A stretch of DNA of 48,390 nucleotides. It comes from Chitinibacter sp. GC72. GTDB taxonomy: Bacteria; Pseudomonadota; Gammaproteobacteria; Burkholderiales; Chitinibacteraceae. Within the stretch, counting starts at the first letter, position 1. Each line of letters begins with the position of its first letter. Position numbers and translations under genes: made by a program. Location: assembly GCF_009760905.1 (NCBI RefSeq), contig NZ_VIRW01000024.1:1-48390 (forward strand), read 5' to 3'. This document shows, piece after piece, positions 17,069-25,424 of this stretch. The notes beneath the pieces are model-generated. The model was given only the letters and a program-made list of their open reading frames with translations. It was not told where the DNA came from and searched no databases.

Positions 17069-19078
17069 ATGAAATTCACACGCAGCTCATTGCTGGCGGC
17101 TGGCGCCCTTGCGTCCATGGCCATCGGCGCACACGCCAGCACGGTAGACCGGATTGTCGTCAAGCTCAAAGCATCGCCGATGATGCGCAGCATGAACGCC
17201 GAAGATCTGGGACAAACGCTCAAAGAAGCCGCCCAGGGCAAAGCACAGCACAGCTTTACCATGGCCGACGGCGAATCTCACGTTCTGCAGCTACCCAAAG
17301 GCCTGTCTGGCGCCGAGCTGAACGCTTATCTGCAAAAGCTGCAGGCATCAGGCCAGTTTGAAGCGGTTGAAGCCGACGTCTGGATGTACCCGATGGGCGT
17401 CACCCAGCCAACAGACAGCCTGTGGAATTCACTCTGGGGCATGCAGCAAGTAGTGCCGGGCAGCAGCTACGGTGCTGATTTTATCGGTGCGTGGGAATTT
17501 GCCACTGGCGAGGGCATCGTGGTGGGCGTGGTAGACACCGGCTCGGTACCGCATGCTGATCTGGGCCAGCTCAGCCCGTACAGCGGCAACTATGTCTCCG
17601 CGGGTTACACCTTTATCAGCGATTGCTACCGCGCCGCAACGTGCGACTGGACCACTGGCTCGCGCACAATCAAGCCGATTCCAAGCGGTCTGGATCAGGG
17701 CGATTGGTGCACCAGCAGCGATGTGAGCAACCAGATTTGCCAGCGTACCGGCAGCAGCTCTTTCCACGGCTCGCACGTAGCGGGCACGATTGCCGCGCTG
17801 GGCTACAACGGCGTTGGCGTAATCGGCGGCGCTTACAATGCCCGCATTCTGCCCGTGCGCGCACTGGGTAAAGGCGGCGGCTCTGCCGTTGATATTGCCG
17901 ATGCCATCCGTTGGGCGGCCGGTGTTCACCCCAGCATTCCCAACCCGAATCCGGCCAAAGTCATCAATATGAGTCTGGGCGGCGGCTCCAGCACTTGCCC
18001 AAGCTTCTACCAGTCGGCCATCAACGACGCGAGCAATGCCGGTGCGATTGTGGTCGTGGCCGCAGGCAATGAAAACCAGGACGCCAGCAAAGTCTCGCCC
18101 GCCAATTGCGCCAATGTGATTACCGTGGCTGCCACGGGCAAAGCCGGTGAAAAAGCCAGCTATTCGAATTATGGCAGCAAAGTCACGCTGGCCGCACCGG
18201 GCGGCAATGGCAGCACACGCATTACCTCCACCGTGAATCTAAGCGCCGATCGCGTGGATTTGTCGGCCAATGGTGCGGGCTACAAAGGCATGAACGGCAC
18301 ATCAATGGCCACTCCCCATGTGGCCGCTGCAGTCGCGCTGATGCTCAGTGCCAACCCGAAACTGAAATATAACGACGTGGTCAGCCTGCTGCGCCAATCG
18401 GCCACGGCGTTCCCGACCTCTGGCGGCTGCAGCACCAGCAACTGCGGCTCGGGAATTCTGAATGCAGCAGCGGCTGTGCGTCTGGCTAAGCAATCAGCGG
18501 GCGACAACACCGAGCCCAATCCAACGCCCACGCCAGTGATCACCCCAACCCCGACGCCACCCGTAGTAACGCCAACGCCAGCCCCGGTTATTACTCCGAC
18601 ACCCGCACCAGTCACCGGCTGCCATGTCGCCTGGCTTGAAGGCAAAACCTTTGCCGCCGGTGATCTGGTGACCTACGCAGGCCGCAACTACCGCGCCACC
18701 AGCACGCACACCGCGCATATCGGTGCCAACTGGAACCCGAAATCAACGCCCACCCTATGGCAGGACATCGGCGCGTGTACCGGCGGGAATGCAACCCCTG
18801 CACCAACCAGCAGCCCGGTGATTACGCCCAAGCCAACGGCCACGCCAGTGATTACACCTGCCCCTACGCTGGCGCCAACACTGGCACCGACGGCGGCACC
18901 AAGCGCCAGCCCATCTTGCCCGGCCTGGTCGGCCAGCACGATTTACACGGCAGGCCAATGCGTCAGCTTCAACGGCCAGACCTTCGCCGCCAAATGGTGG
19001 ACACGCGGCGAGCAGCCGGGCGCAGCCCAGTGGGGCCCTTGGGCACCGCAGGCTAATCCGGCAGTCAAACGCAAGTAA
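17069..19078 (+). CDS. Secreted subtilisin-family (S8) protease with two CBM5/12 modules
   Basis: 669 residues. Signal peptide (about 1-23), then an I9-type propeptide (about 25-115, RIVVKLKAS through EAVEADVWMYPM). The catalytic domain (about 116-475) has an intact triad: Asp156 (VVDTG), His233 (FHGSHVAGTIAAL) and Ser412 (NGTSMATPHVAAA). A Pro/Thr linker leads to a CBM5/12 module (about 517-570, AWLEGKTFAAGDLVTYAGRN), a second linker and a second CBM5/12 (about 617-662). The modules should hold the protease on chitin-protein material. The start at 17069 (MKFTRSS) follows GGAG; the six residues upstream do not fit a signal peptide. A propeptide-like lipoprotein gene follows. Confidence 0.94.
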   Translation: MKFTRSSLLAAGALASMAIGAHASTVDRIVVKLKASPMMRSMNAEDLGQTLKEAAQGKAQHSFTMADGESHVLQLPKGLSGAELNAYLQKLQASGQFEAVEADVWMYPMGVTQPTDSLWNSLWGMQQVVPGSSYGADFIGAWEFATGEGIVVGVVDTGSVPHADLGQLSPYSGNYVSAGYTFISDCYRAATCDWTTGSRTIKPIPSGLDQGDWCTSSDVSNQICQRTGSSSFHGSHVAGTIAALGYNGVGVIGGAYNARILPVRALGKGGGSAVDIADAIRWAAGVHPSIPNPNPAKVINMSLGGGSSTCPSFYQSAINDASNAGAIVVVAAGNENQDASKVSPANCANVITVAATGKAGEKASYSNYGSKVTLAAPGGNGSTRITSTVNLSADRVDLSANGAGYKGMNGTSMATPHVAAAVALMLSANPKLKYNDVVSLLRQSATAFPTSGGCSTSNCGSGILNAAAAVRLAKQSAGDNTEPNPTPTPVITPTPTPPVVTPTPAPVITPTPAPVTGCHVAWLEGKTFAAGDLVTYAGRNYRATSTHTAHIGANWNPKSTPTLWQDIGACTGGNATPAPTSSPVITPKPTATPVITPAPTLAPTLAPTAAPSASPSCPAWSASTIYTAGQCVSFNGQTFAAKWWTRGEQPGAAQWGPWAPQANPAVKRK

Positions 19079-19110
19079 TGCGGTGTATTTAACTCGCATT
19101 TAAACCCCAA

Positions 19111-19130
19111 GCCCCCGCTCTGGCGGGGGC
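19111..19130 (+). terminator. GC-rich hairpin between protease and lipoprotein genes
   Basis: GCCCCCG (19111-19117) pairs with CGGGGGC (19124-19130). The following bases are CAGACTGTTTT, so the T-run is displaced. It may be a partial terminator or an mRNA-stabilising hairpin that reduces expression of the lipoprotein relative to the protease. Confidence 0.55.
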
Positions 19131-19155
19131 CAGACTGTTTTGCCGGAGACATACC

Positions 19156-19524
19156 ATGCTGAAAAACTGCATCGAATCGTTGAAAAAATTTGCTCTGCTG
19201 CTCAGTTGCTGCGCCATCAGCGCCTGCGTCACTGCGGGTAACAGCAATACACTCCCCGGCTCACCCAAAGCCGCCCTGATCGAACGCGTGATTGTGCAAT
19301 TAAAATCGCCCACCGATCCGGCCAGCCAGATTACCCAGCTCGCCGAACGTTACCAGCTGGGCATGGCCTACGAGCGCGATATGGGCAGCCAATTTTATGT
19401 CGCCACGCTCAAACCAGCGCTCAGCAATGACCATCTGCAACCCTATCTGGCCCAAATCGCCCAGGACCCTGCGGTCGCCAGCATCGAAGCCGATCTGCCG
19501 ATGCACACCATGCCCGTCCAGTAA
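19156..19524 (+). CDS. Stand-alone S8 propeptide/I9-like lipoprotein
   Basis: 122 residues. It has a lipoprotein-type signal (LLLSCCAISAC, probable lipidated Cys at about 24). The rest (about 40-120) resembles the propeptide of the protease just upstream: RVIVQLKSP against RIVVKLKAS at the start, and VASIEADLPMHTM against FEAVEADVWMYPM at the end. Inhibitor I9 domains act as folding chaperones and tight inhibitors of subtilases, so a membrane-anchored inhibitor or chaperone for the neighbouring protease is likely. That role is inference. The gene follows the protease by 77 bases in the same direction. Homology rests on eye alignment only. Confidence 0.75.
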   Translation: MLKNCIESLKKFALLLSCCAISACVTAGNSNTLPGSPKAALIERVIVQLKSPTDPASQITQLAERYQLGMAYERDMGSQFYVATLKPALSNDHLQPYLAQIAQDPAVASIEADLPMHTMPVQ

Positions 19525-19836
19525 GCGACAGCCATTACCCCGCCATCACGCAAAGGCGGCTGCGGGATTCAAATCATCAATTATGGGTATATTGCTACAG
19601 ACCAATCAATCAATAATCTACAGCCGTATACCCATCAGAAATCCATCAAGCTCGACTACCTGATAAAGTCAGTTGAGCACATCCGCTTTGCCGTCGAGAC
19701 ACTAGCCCGAGACCAGCCGCGCGGATCAATCAACAGCCGCATCAGCCCAGCGTGCATATTGGCGCGTTTATTCAATCTTTTTCGTTTCCTGCTGCGTATG
19801 CTGCCCTTATCCGGTTTGAATATCCAAGGTGGCAAA
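19525..19836. other. Gap between lipoprotein and SDR genes
   Basis: About 310 bases containing repeat copy 4 (19586-19632). The SDR reading frame is open back to 19759 and could start at TTG 19759 or ATG 19798 instead of GTG 19837. Nothing else is recognisable. Confidence 0.5.
19586..19632. repeat. 47-bp GGTAT-N37-ATACC element, copy 4
   Basis: GGTAT at 19586 and ATACC at 19628, flanked by an extra G and C (GGGTAT...ATACCC). The arms GGTATATTGCT and AGCCGTATACC are an imperfect palindrome and the middle reads CAATCAATCAATAATC. It is the best consensus copy. Confidence 0.9.
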
Positions 19837-20559
19837 GTGGCGAAAACCATTCTCATCACAGGCGGAACGCGAGGCATAGGGCGTGCGTTGGCCGAGCAAT
19901 ATCTGGCACGGGGCTTTGCAGTGATCGCAACAGGCAGCACCCCACGCAGCGTCGATCAAGCCCGCACGGCACTGCCACAGATTGACTGGCAGGTTTGCGA
20001 TTTGCGCGAGCAGGCCGATCTGGCCGCCTTGTGCCAGCATATTGGTCGGCGAGCGCTGGATCGGGTGGTGCACAATGCAGGGGTTCAGCAGGCGCGCAAC
20101 TGGTTCTCGCCCGGGGGCGAAGCGATCAGTATTGAAGACGAAACCCGAATCAACTTTACTGCGCCGGTTTTGCTGACCCGGGCGCTATTCGACAATGTGC
20201 ATAGCGCACATGGGCGCTGGATTTTTATCACGTCAGGGCTGGCAATCGCCCCCAAACAAAGCGCGGCAGTGTACTGCGCCAACAAGGCGGCGCTGCGCGT
20301 TTTTTGCAAATCACTCAACGGGCAAATCGCGGTGACCGGCAGCCCAATCAAAGTGTGCGAAGCGATTCTGCCACTGGTTGATACGGCCATGACGCAAGGC
20401 AGAGGGCGGGGCAAAATCAGCCCGGAGCAGGCGGCCGCAGAAATCATTCGCGGCGCAGAGCGTGGCCTGGCCGAAATTTACGTCGGCAAAGTCCGCTGGC
20501 TGATGCGCTTGCGAGCGTTCTGGCCTAATGGGGCTGAAAATCTGATGATCAGGCACTAA
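19837..20559 (+). CDS. Short-chain dehydrogenase/reductase (SDR)
   Basis: About 240 residues of classical SDR type. It has the cofactor motif TGGTRGIG near the N-terminus, VVHNAG at about residue 82, an ITSG strand with the catalytic Ser, and the active-site YCANK (YxxxK). It should be an NAD(P)-dependent oxidoreductase; the substrate is unknown. GTG 19837 is preferred because AAGGTGG lies upstream and the protein then begins directly with the Rossmann strand, but ATG 19798 is possible. It heads a run SDR / membrane protein / AraC regulator. Confidence 0.9.
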   Translation: MAKTILITGGTRGIGRALAEQYLARGFAVIATGSTPRSVDQARTALPQIDWQVCDLREQADLAALCQHIGRRALDRVVHNAGVQQARNWFSPGGEAISIEDETRINFTAPVLLTRALFDNVHSAHGRWIFITSGLAIAPKQSAAVYCANKAALRVFCKSLNGQIAVTGSPIKVCEAILPLVDTAMTQGRGRGKISPEQAAAEIIRGAERGLAEIYVGKVRWLMRLRAFWPNGAENLMIRH

Positions 20560-20566
20560 ACCGGAC

Positions 20567-21142
20567 ATGCGCAAACAGCGCCATCAGGGCTCGCGACTAT
20601 TGGCCTGGCTAGAACAGCATGGACGGCATCCGGCGGCGATTCCGGCACTGGCCGCGCTTTCGGTTGGCGACTACTTTTTTCCGGCCTTGCCAGGCCAAAG
20701 CTCGGTGATCGTGCTCAGTCTCTTGCAGGCTAGGCGACAAACTGCGATTGTGCTGGCCTTCGCCATCGCCGCAGCAATCGGTGCGATACTCCTGATTGCG
20801 CTCAGCAGCGGTGTGCTCGCCATGCTTGCGCAACTGCCACTTAGCCTGCCCGCCACCCCGCTCTGGCTCACTGGGCAACAGCTGCTGCAAACACATGGCA
20901 TACTGGCGCTGGCCGTACTCTCGATCTGGCCCGCGCCACCTCGCAGCCTGATTGTGCTGGGAGTGATGTCGGGGCTGAACGAGGCGGCCATCGTGCTCGC
21001 GGTGTTGATCGGCAAACTGATCTGGTTTAGTGCGCTCACCACGCTGATCATCAAAGCCCCTGCCCGCCTGCTGCGTCTGCCATTCGTGGGAAAAAAGCTG
21101 GCACGATGGATTGCCAACCCTGATACCCGGATCGAACAATGA
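20567..21142 (+). CDS. Small multi-pass membrane protein (DedA/YqaA-like)
   Basis: 191 residues with about four hydrophobic segments and a basic C-terminus (RLLRLPFVGKKLARW). The opening ALSVGDYFFPALPGQSSVIVLSLL resembles the loop seen in DedA/VTT and YqaA membrane proteins, but the match is loose. The function is unknown; a role with membrane lipids or substrate export is only a guess. It begins 7 bases after the SDR stop and its last codons overlap the AraC start (ATGA), so all three genes form one operon. Confidence 0.75.
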   Translation: MRKQRHQGSRLLAWLEQHGRHPAAIPALAALSVGDYFFPALPGQSSVIVLSLLQARRQTAIVLAFAIAAAIGAILLIALSSGVLAMLAQLPLSLPATPLWLTGQQLLQTHGILALAVLSIWPAPPRSLIVLGVMSGLNEAAIVLAVLIGKLIWFSALTTLIIKAPARLLRLPFVGKKLARWIANPDTRIEQ

Positions 21143-22095
21143 CTGCCCCCGCCGCCATGCAGGCTGATTTTGCCAGCCGCACCATGTTGCAGATTATTAG
21201 CGCGGGGCTTGATTTGTTGACGCTGCCTGCCTCAATCCCGCTGGGCCGTGCGACCCACGAGCGGATTCCCCTCGCGAGCAAGCAGGCCTTACTGCAGCAA
21301 ATCCACCGTGATTACGGTTTGCCTGCCCTGCTGCGCGTGGGCGCAGGCGTGAAGCAGCTGGCTAACTCACCGATCGGCATCGCTCTATTGCAGGGCAGTA
21401 CGCCCGAAACCTTGTTGGGCAAATGGCAGCGCCTCGAAAAATACGTCCACAGCCGGCATTACACCCGTTGCGAGTTAAGTCATCAGCAAGCCTGGATTAG
21501 CCATCACGCCCGCAGCGGACCACCGCCGAGTCTGGAAGAAGATTTGCTGATTCTCGGTGTGCTGTGCGCGCTACTACACCAGCTAGGCCTGCGTGAAATT
21601 CGGCTGAGCACCAGCGGGCAAGCTGATCAGGCGGTGTATGTGTATCCAGCGCAGACGGTCAATGCCTCCGCCCTGGTGGCGAGCGCCAACTGGTATCTAC
21701 ACTGGACGACGGGCTGCATCCAGCCCGAAGCAGCAGATGCAAGGCCTGCTCAGGCGCAGTCGGTGATCGAACGCACCAAGGCGATCATGCGCCAACTGGG
21801 CTTGCTCAATCTGACACTGGGCCAGGTGGCGCAAGCGCAGGGGCTGTCCTCGCGTTCGCTCCAGCGTCAGCTGCAGCACAGCGGCGCTGATTTTTCCTCG
21901 CTACTGCAAAGCGTTCGCGTTCAGGCCGCCAGTGAGCTGCTGCTTGCATCGACGACCATCAGTACCGCCGAAATCGGTTTTGTGTGCGGCTTTGCCGATC
22001 AGGCGCATTTTTCCCGGCTATTCAAACAATGGGCCGGCATGACACCCGGTGAATTTCGCCAATTCAAAACCCCATCCGCCACGGGGCAGCACTAA
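21139..22095 (+). CDS. AraC-family transcriptional regulator
   Basis: 318 residues. The N-terminal about 200 residues look like the Arabinose-binding-type domain of OruR/ArgR-like AraC proteins (RIPLASKQALLQQIHRDYGLPALLRVGAGVKQLANSPIG). The C-terminal HTH pair is clear: LTLGQVAQAQGLSSRSLQRQLQHSG and STAEIGFVCGFADQAHFSRLFKQWAGMTPGEFR. It overlaps the membrane protein gene by 4 bases and probably controls the SDR operon. Confidence 0.9.
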   Translation: MTAPAAMQADFASRTMLQIISAGLDLLTLPASIPLGRATHERIPLASKQALLQQIHRDYGLPALLRVGAGVKQLANSPIGIALLQGSTPETLLGKWQRLEKYVHSRHYTRCELSHQQAWISHHARSGPPPSLEEDLLILGVLCALLHQLGLREIRLSTSGQADQAVYVYPAQTVNASALVASANWYLHWTTGCIQPEAADARPAQAQSVIERTKAIMRQLGLLNLTLGQVAQAQGLSSRSLQRQLQHSGADFSSLLQSVRVQAASELLLASTTISTAEIGFVCGFADQAHFSRLFKQWAGMTPGEFRQFKTPSATGQH

Positions 22096-22111
22096 ACCAA
22101 ATCGAAGCGGA

Positions 22112-22993
22112 TTACTCAGAGGGTATTACCTTGTTAGTCGCAATCATAATGGCACACAGCAAGATACCACCCCCACCTATCCATTGCCAGAATGACAGGT
22201 GCTCGCCCAGAATCAGCGCGGCCAGCAGCACGCTGACCACCGGCTCCAGCGTAGACAGCGTTGAGGCTTCGCTGGCGGATAGATAATCGAGCCCGGCCAA
22301 AAAGGCAAAAATCGCCACCACGGTGGAAACCAGCGCAATGGCCAGACAGGCCAGCCAGCTGTTGGCGCTAACCGGCCAGCTTGGGCTATGCCAGAGCGTC
22401 GTCAGCCACAAGCTGGCCGCTGCCGAGATCATCACCACCGTCGCTGCTGGCAAAGCCCCGGCGATGGGGGTCAGGCGGCTGCCGAGCAGAATGTAGCCCG
22501 AATAAATCAGCGCCGCGAGCAAACCAAACATCACACCCAGCGCCTGCCCGCCTGCCGGGCCAATCGTCAGCAGCAGGCTGACCGAGGCCAGCACCAGCGC
22601 AACAATTGTGCGGCGTGAGAGTTTTTCTTTCAGCCACCATGCACACACCAGCGTTACCAGCACCGGATAGACATACAGCAGCAAAGCCGCCAGCGCAGCC
22701 GAGCCATATTGCAGCGCCGAAAAATAACAAAAAGCCTGGCCGACATAACCCAAGCCGCCCATCGCCATCAAACCGAGCAACACCCGCCCGCGCGGCCATG
22801 GCACACGGCGCAGCAACATCACCGCCGCCATCACCAGCGCCGCCACGCTAAAGCGGATCAGCAGCAAGCCCTGGGTATTAACTCCGCCAGCCCCATCTTC
22901 GCCCAAAGCCCAGACGCCAAAAATCGGCATCCAGCCAAAGGCGATAGCAGAAATCACAATCAGCAAGAGGCCGGTACGGCGCTGTGCAGTCAT
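22112..22993 (-). CDS. EamA/DMT-superfamily transporter
   Basis: 293 residues with about ten membrane helices in two EamA repeats (about 8-140 and 152-288). Typical features are the second-repeat end LDYLSASEASTLSTLEPVVSVLLAALILGEHLS and the final helix WQWIGGGGILLCAIM. Members export amino acids or other metabolites; the substrate is unknown. Its last 15 codons, encoding the end of the final helix and tail, coincide with a 47-bp repeat copy (22122-22168). It follows the M14-type peptidase gene by 3 bases, so the two are co-transcribed. That could mean export of a product of the peptidase, which is inference. Confidence 0.92.
   Translation of the reverse strand: MTAQRRTGLLLIVISAIAFGWMPIFGVWALGEDGAGGVNTQGLLLIRFSVAALVMAAVMLLRRVPWPRGRVLLGLMAMGGLGYVGQAFCYFSALQYGSAALAALLLYVYPVLVTLVCAWWLKEKLSRRTIVALVLASVSLLLTIGPAGGQALGVMFGLLAALIYSGYILLGSRLTPIAGALPAATVVMISAAASLWLTTLWHSPSWPVSANSWLACLAIALVSTVVAIFAFLAGLDYLSASEASTLSTLEPVVSVLLAALILGEHLSFWQWIGGGGILLCAIMIATNKVIPSE
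22122..22168. repeat. 47-bp GGTAT-N37-ATACC element, copy 5 (within a CDS end)
   Basis: GGTAT at 22122 and ATACC at 22164. On the minus strand it begins GGTATCTTGCTGTG, close to the GGTATATTGCTACAG arm of copy 4. It lies wholly within the last codons of the EamA transporter gene. Confidence 0.65.
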
Positions 22994-22996
22994 TAT

Positions 22997-23935
22997 TTAC
23001 ACTCTCTCGCGCAGTAGATAATCAATCGCCGCCACAATGGTGGCCAGCTGGGCGCGATTGCATTGCTCCGGCGTGGCCTGCGGGCTATCGGGATAAACCT
23101 CGGTGGTCGTGACATAGCGGGCAGCGCTCATCCCGCCACACAGCCCCAATTGACGCTTGGGATAGTTGATCACGCCATGCTGCTGCAGCGGCTCACCAAT
23201 CAGGCAGCCGTGCTCGTCAGGCTGCGCAATCGGCGTGACCTGCGCAACGGCCTGAATCAGCGCGCGCTGAAATTGCGGCTCGGCGCGCTCGGTGTCGCCC
23301 ACCAGATAAAATCCGTCCGGAATCTCATGCCAGTCAAACGCCACACCGTCCCGCGCGGCCTTGGCCGGGCCAAACTCGCTATTATCGGTATCGGTGGTCT
23401 CGTGCAGATCAATATGCAGATCAACGTGTGGCGCATACTCGGCCACACAAGCCATCGCCGCAGCCGCCTCCTGCGCCGGGCTGGCGGAATAGAAATGCCG
23501 GTTTGGATCGAGCGTCAGCGGATTCCAGCGATTAATGGTTTCATAAGCCCACGGGCTGATGCACGGCAGCACCAGCAGATTAAGCCGCTCGCTGCAGGCC
23601 TCAAAAGCCTCGGCAATAAATTGCAAAGCGCCATGGACGCCGCTAGTCTCGTACCCATGAACGCCACCGGTAATCAACGCAGTTGGGCGCTGGGGCTGCC
23701 ACACGCGGCTGCGCACCGCAAACAATGGATAGCGCGGCAAACCCAGGCTTTGATAATCCAGCTCGCCATATTGCACCAGCACCCCAGCTGTGGGCATGCT
23801 CGCTTGCAAACGCGAAACAACCTCATCCGCGTAGCTGCGCCGAATCTGCTGACGGCTCAACCACTGCGCCTGCTCGGCTGCCGACCAGGGTTGAGCGGGT
23901 ATACCAATCGGATAAAGAGTGTGTGGCTGCATCAT
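22997..23935 (-). CDS. M14-family zinc metallopeptidase
   Basis: 312 residues. The zinc site is visible: ITGGVHGYET (HxxE, about residues 90-98) and the third ligand in LHIDLHETTDTD. The general-base Glu is in TTTEVYPDSP near the C-terminus. The NRHF motif and the compact length fit the M14 carboxypeptidase / succinylglutamate desuccinylase-like group. It has no signal peptide, so it is likely cytosolic, cleaving a C-terminal residue or amide of a small peptide. It is co-transcribed with the EamA transporter. Confidence 0.85.
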   Translation of the reverse strand: MMQPHTLYPIGIPAQPWSAAEQAQWLSRQQIRRSYADEVVSRLQASMPTAGVLVQYGELDYQSLGLPRYPLFAVRSRVWQPQRPTALITGGVHGYETSGVHGALQFIAEAFEACSERLNLLVLPCISPWAYETINRWNPLTLDPNRHFYSASPAQEAAAAMACVAEYAPHVDLHIDLHETTDTDNSEFGPAKAARDGVAFDWHEIPDGFYLVGDTERAEPQFQRALIQAVAQVTPIAQPDEHGCLIGEPLQQHGVINYPKRQLGLCGGMSAARYVTTTEVYPDSPQATPEQCNRAQLATIVAAIDYLLRERV

Positions 23936-24053
23936 GCCCCCGGAAAAGAAAGGCCACTATATCACTGCAAAGTCCGGCAACGGGATTGGTGAAACTCCGT
24001 GTCATCGCAATAGGTCGGCACCCGCAAAACAATAAACCCCACGCATTGCATGG

Positions 24054-24100
24054 GGTATATGGCTAAAGCAAAGTTCAATCAATGACTACAGGTAAATACC
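24054..24100. repeat. 47-bp GGTAT-N37-ATACC element, copy 6
   Basis: GGTAT at 24054 and ATACC at 24096. The left arm GGTATATGGCTAAAG matches copy 9 and the middle has TTCAATCAAT. It lies between the peptidase start and the uppP stop and touches the latter. Confidence 0.85.
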
Positions 24101-24102
24101 TT

Positions 24103-24927
24103 CTAGGCGTTCCAGTTCACCCAGCCAAAATGCCAGGTGGCCAGTACGATCAGGCCAAAGGCGATGCGATACCAGGCAAATACGACAAAGGTATGGGTTG
24201 AGATAAAGCGGATCAGCGCGCGAATGGCGATAAAGGCAAAGATGAACGACGAGACAAAGCCGACGGCAAAGATGCCGATGTCGGCGCTGTCGAGCACGTG
24301 GCGGTGCTTGATCAGGCTGTAAATCGACGCAGCACCCAGCGTAGGGATGCCCAGAAAGAAGGAAAATTCGGTGGCCGCCTTGCGCGAGAGCCCCAGAAAC
24401 ATGCCGCCGATAATAGTCGCGCCAGAGCGGCTAGTGCCGGGGATCAACGCCAGACACTGGCACAGCCCGACTTTCAGCGCGTCTTTCAAGCTCAGATCGT
24501 CCACCGTTTCCACGCTCACCGTGTGCTGGCGTTTTTCCGCCCACAGAATAATCAGGCCCCCGACGATAAAGGCAATCGAAACCGCAATCGGGTTAAACAA
24601 CACGGCCTTGATGTGCTCGGAAAACAGCTTGCCCAAGATCGCGGCCGGAATAAAGGCGATGACGATGCCTAGCAGCAAATTGCGCTCGCTACCCGCGTGG
24701 CTGACGCCTTGAAAAGTACGGCCGATTTTGGCGCGGTATTCCCAGACTACCGCCAGCATGGCGCCGAGCTGGATAAAGATTTCGTAGACATTGCGCTTGT
24801 CTTTGGAGAGAAAATTGAGCAGATCGCCCGTGAGAATCAGATGGCCAGTGGATGAGATAGGCAAAAACTCGGTAATCCCTTCGACCAGACCCATGATCAG
24901 GGAGTGAAATAACAGAATCGGATCCAT
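24103..24927 (-). CDS. uppP: Undecaprenyl-diphosphate phosphatase UppP (BacA)
   Basis: 274 residues with about eight membrane helices. Both family signatures are intact: GLVEGITEFLPISSTGHLIL (about 14-33), containing the catalytic Glu-rich motif, and LIPGTSRSGATIIGGMFLGLSR (about 160-181). It dephosphorylates undecaprenyl diphosphate to recycle the lipid carrier of peptidoglycan synthesis and gives bacitracin tolerance. It is a single gene. A TATAAT hexamer lies on the minus strand at 24962-24967, but I could not find a -35 at normal spacing. Confidence 0.97.
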   Translation of the reverse strand: MDPILLFHSLIMGLVEGITEFLPISSTGHLILTGDLLNFLSKDKRNVYEIFIQLGAMLAVVWEYRAKIGRTFQGVSHAGSERNLLLGIVIAFIPAAILGKLFSEHIKAVLFNPIAVSIAFIVGGLIILWAEKRQHTVSVETVDDLSLKDALKVGLCQCLALIPGTSRSGATIIGGMFLGLSRKAATEFSFFLGIPTLGAASIYSLIKHRHVLDSADIGIFAVGFVSSFIFAFIAIRALIRFISTHTFVVFAWYRIAFGLIVLATWHFGWVNWNA

Positions 24928-24984
24928 GTCTTGCCCGTGCAGTGATTGTCAATGGTGCGCGATTATAGTCGCAAGCGCGGTCAA

Positions 24985-25208
24985 ATGTGGCGGGCCGGGC
25001 TCACATTTATCCTTGCTGCTCTCCGCCCGGAGATCCGGTACTGGAGGCCGTCATCAACCCGGGGGGAAGATGTGAATATTTACACTAGGGCTTGGGAACC
25101 ACGGGGCACACCCCCACTCTGATTTCATGTGTGCAATGCAAGTGTGCATTTTGCTCATCTCCTCCCTGTTGACCGGGCGCCTTTTGCAAAATCGGCGCCC
25201 GTTTTTTT
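24985..25208 (+). ncRNA. Candidate small RNA gene (no coding frame) ending in a strong terminator
   Basis: Both neighbours are on the minus strand, yet this gap ends in a textbook plus-strand terminator (25174-25208). Between them lies a stretch with several self-complementary parts, for example CCGCCCGGAGATCCGG and GTGTGCAATGCAAGTGTGCA, and no open frame of note. The most economical reading is a plus-strand small RNA of up to about 200 nt. The 5' end is not defined because I cannot find a good promoter. I compared it by memory with 6S, tmRNA, SRP RNA and RNase P RNA and it fits none. Confidence 0.45.
25174..25208 (+). terminator. Strong orphan intrinsic terminator
   Basis: CGGGCGCC (25174-25181) pairs with GGCGCCCG (25194-25201). 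The loop itself contains the self-complementary TTTTGCAAAA, and seven T follow (25202-25208). No plus-strand gene precedes it. Confidence 0.9.
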
Positions 25209-25424
25209 GCCCGGAATTAAGGTCTGAGTCGGCAAGTAAAAGCAGAGGATAGGATCTGCTGGCGCTAGTTTGATGATCGGCAGGTGCGCCTTGTGCTGTC
25301 CATCAACGCACAATCAGGATATTGCCCCTAAAGATGGGTATATCGCCACAAGCAACATTAAGCAATACCTGCATGGCAATACCCCAGATTCACGAGTAAA
25401 TCACTGGTCCAGATACAGACTTAA
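25209..25424. other. Non-coding gap before dciA
   Basis: Downstream flank of dciA (minus strand). It contains repeat copy 7 at 25337-25383, a partial ATATTGCCCC sequence just before it, and nothing else I recognise. Confidence 0.5.
25337..25383. repeat. 47-bp GGTAT-N37-ATACC element, copy 7
   Basis: GGTAT at 25337 and ATACC at 25379, followed by CC. Its right half (GCAATACCTGCATGGCAATACC) is nearly identical to that of copy 8, so the two form a subfamily. Confidence 0.9.

Noticed and set aside
24985-25208. 6S RNA, tmRNA, SRP RNA or RNase P RNA
   Set aside because: None of the conserved sequence signatures I know for these RNAs are present; kept only as an unassigned candidate.
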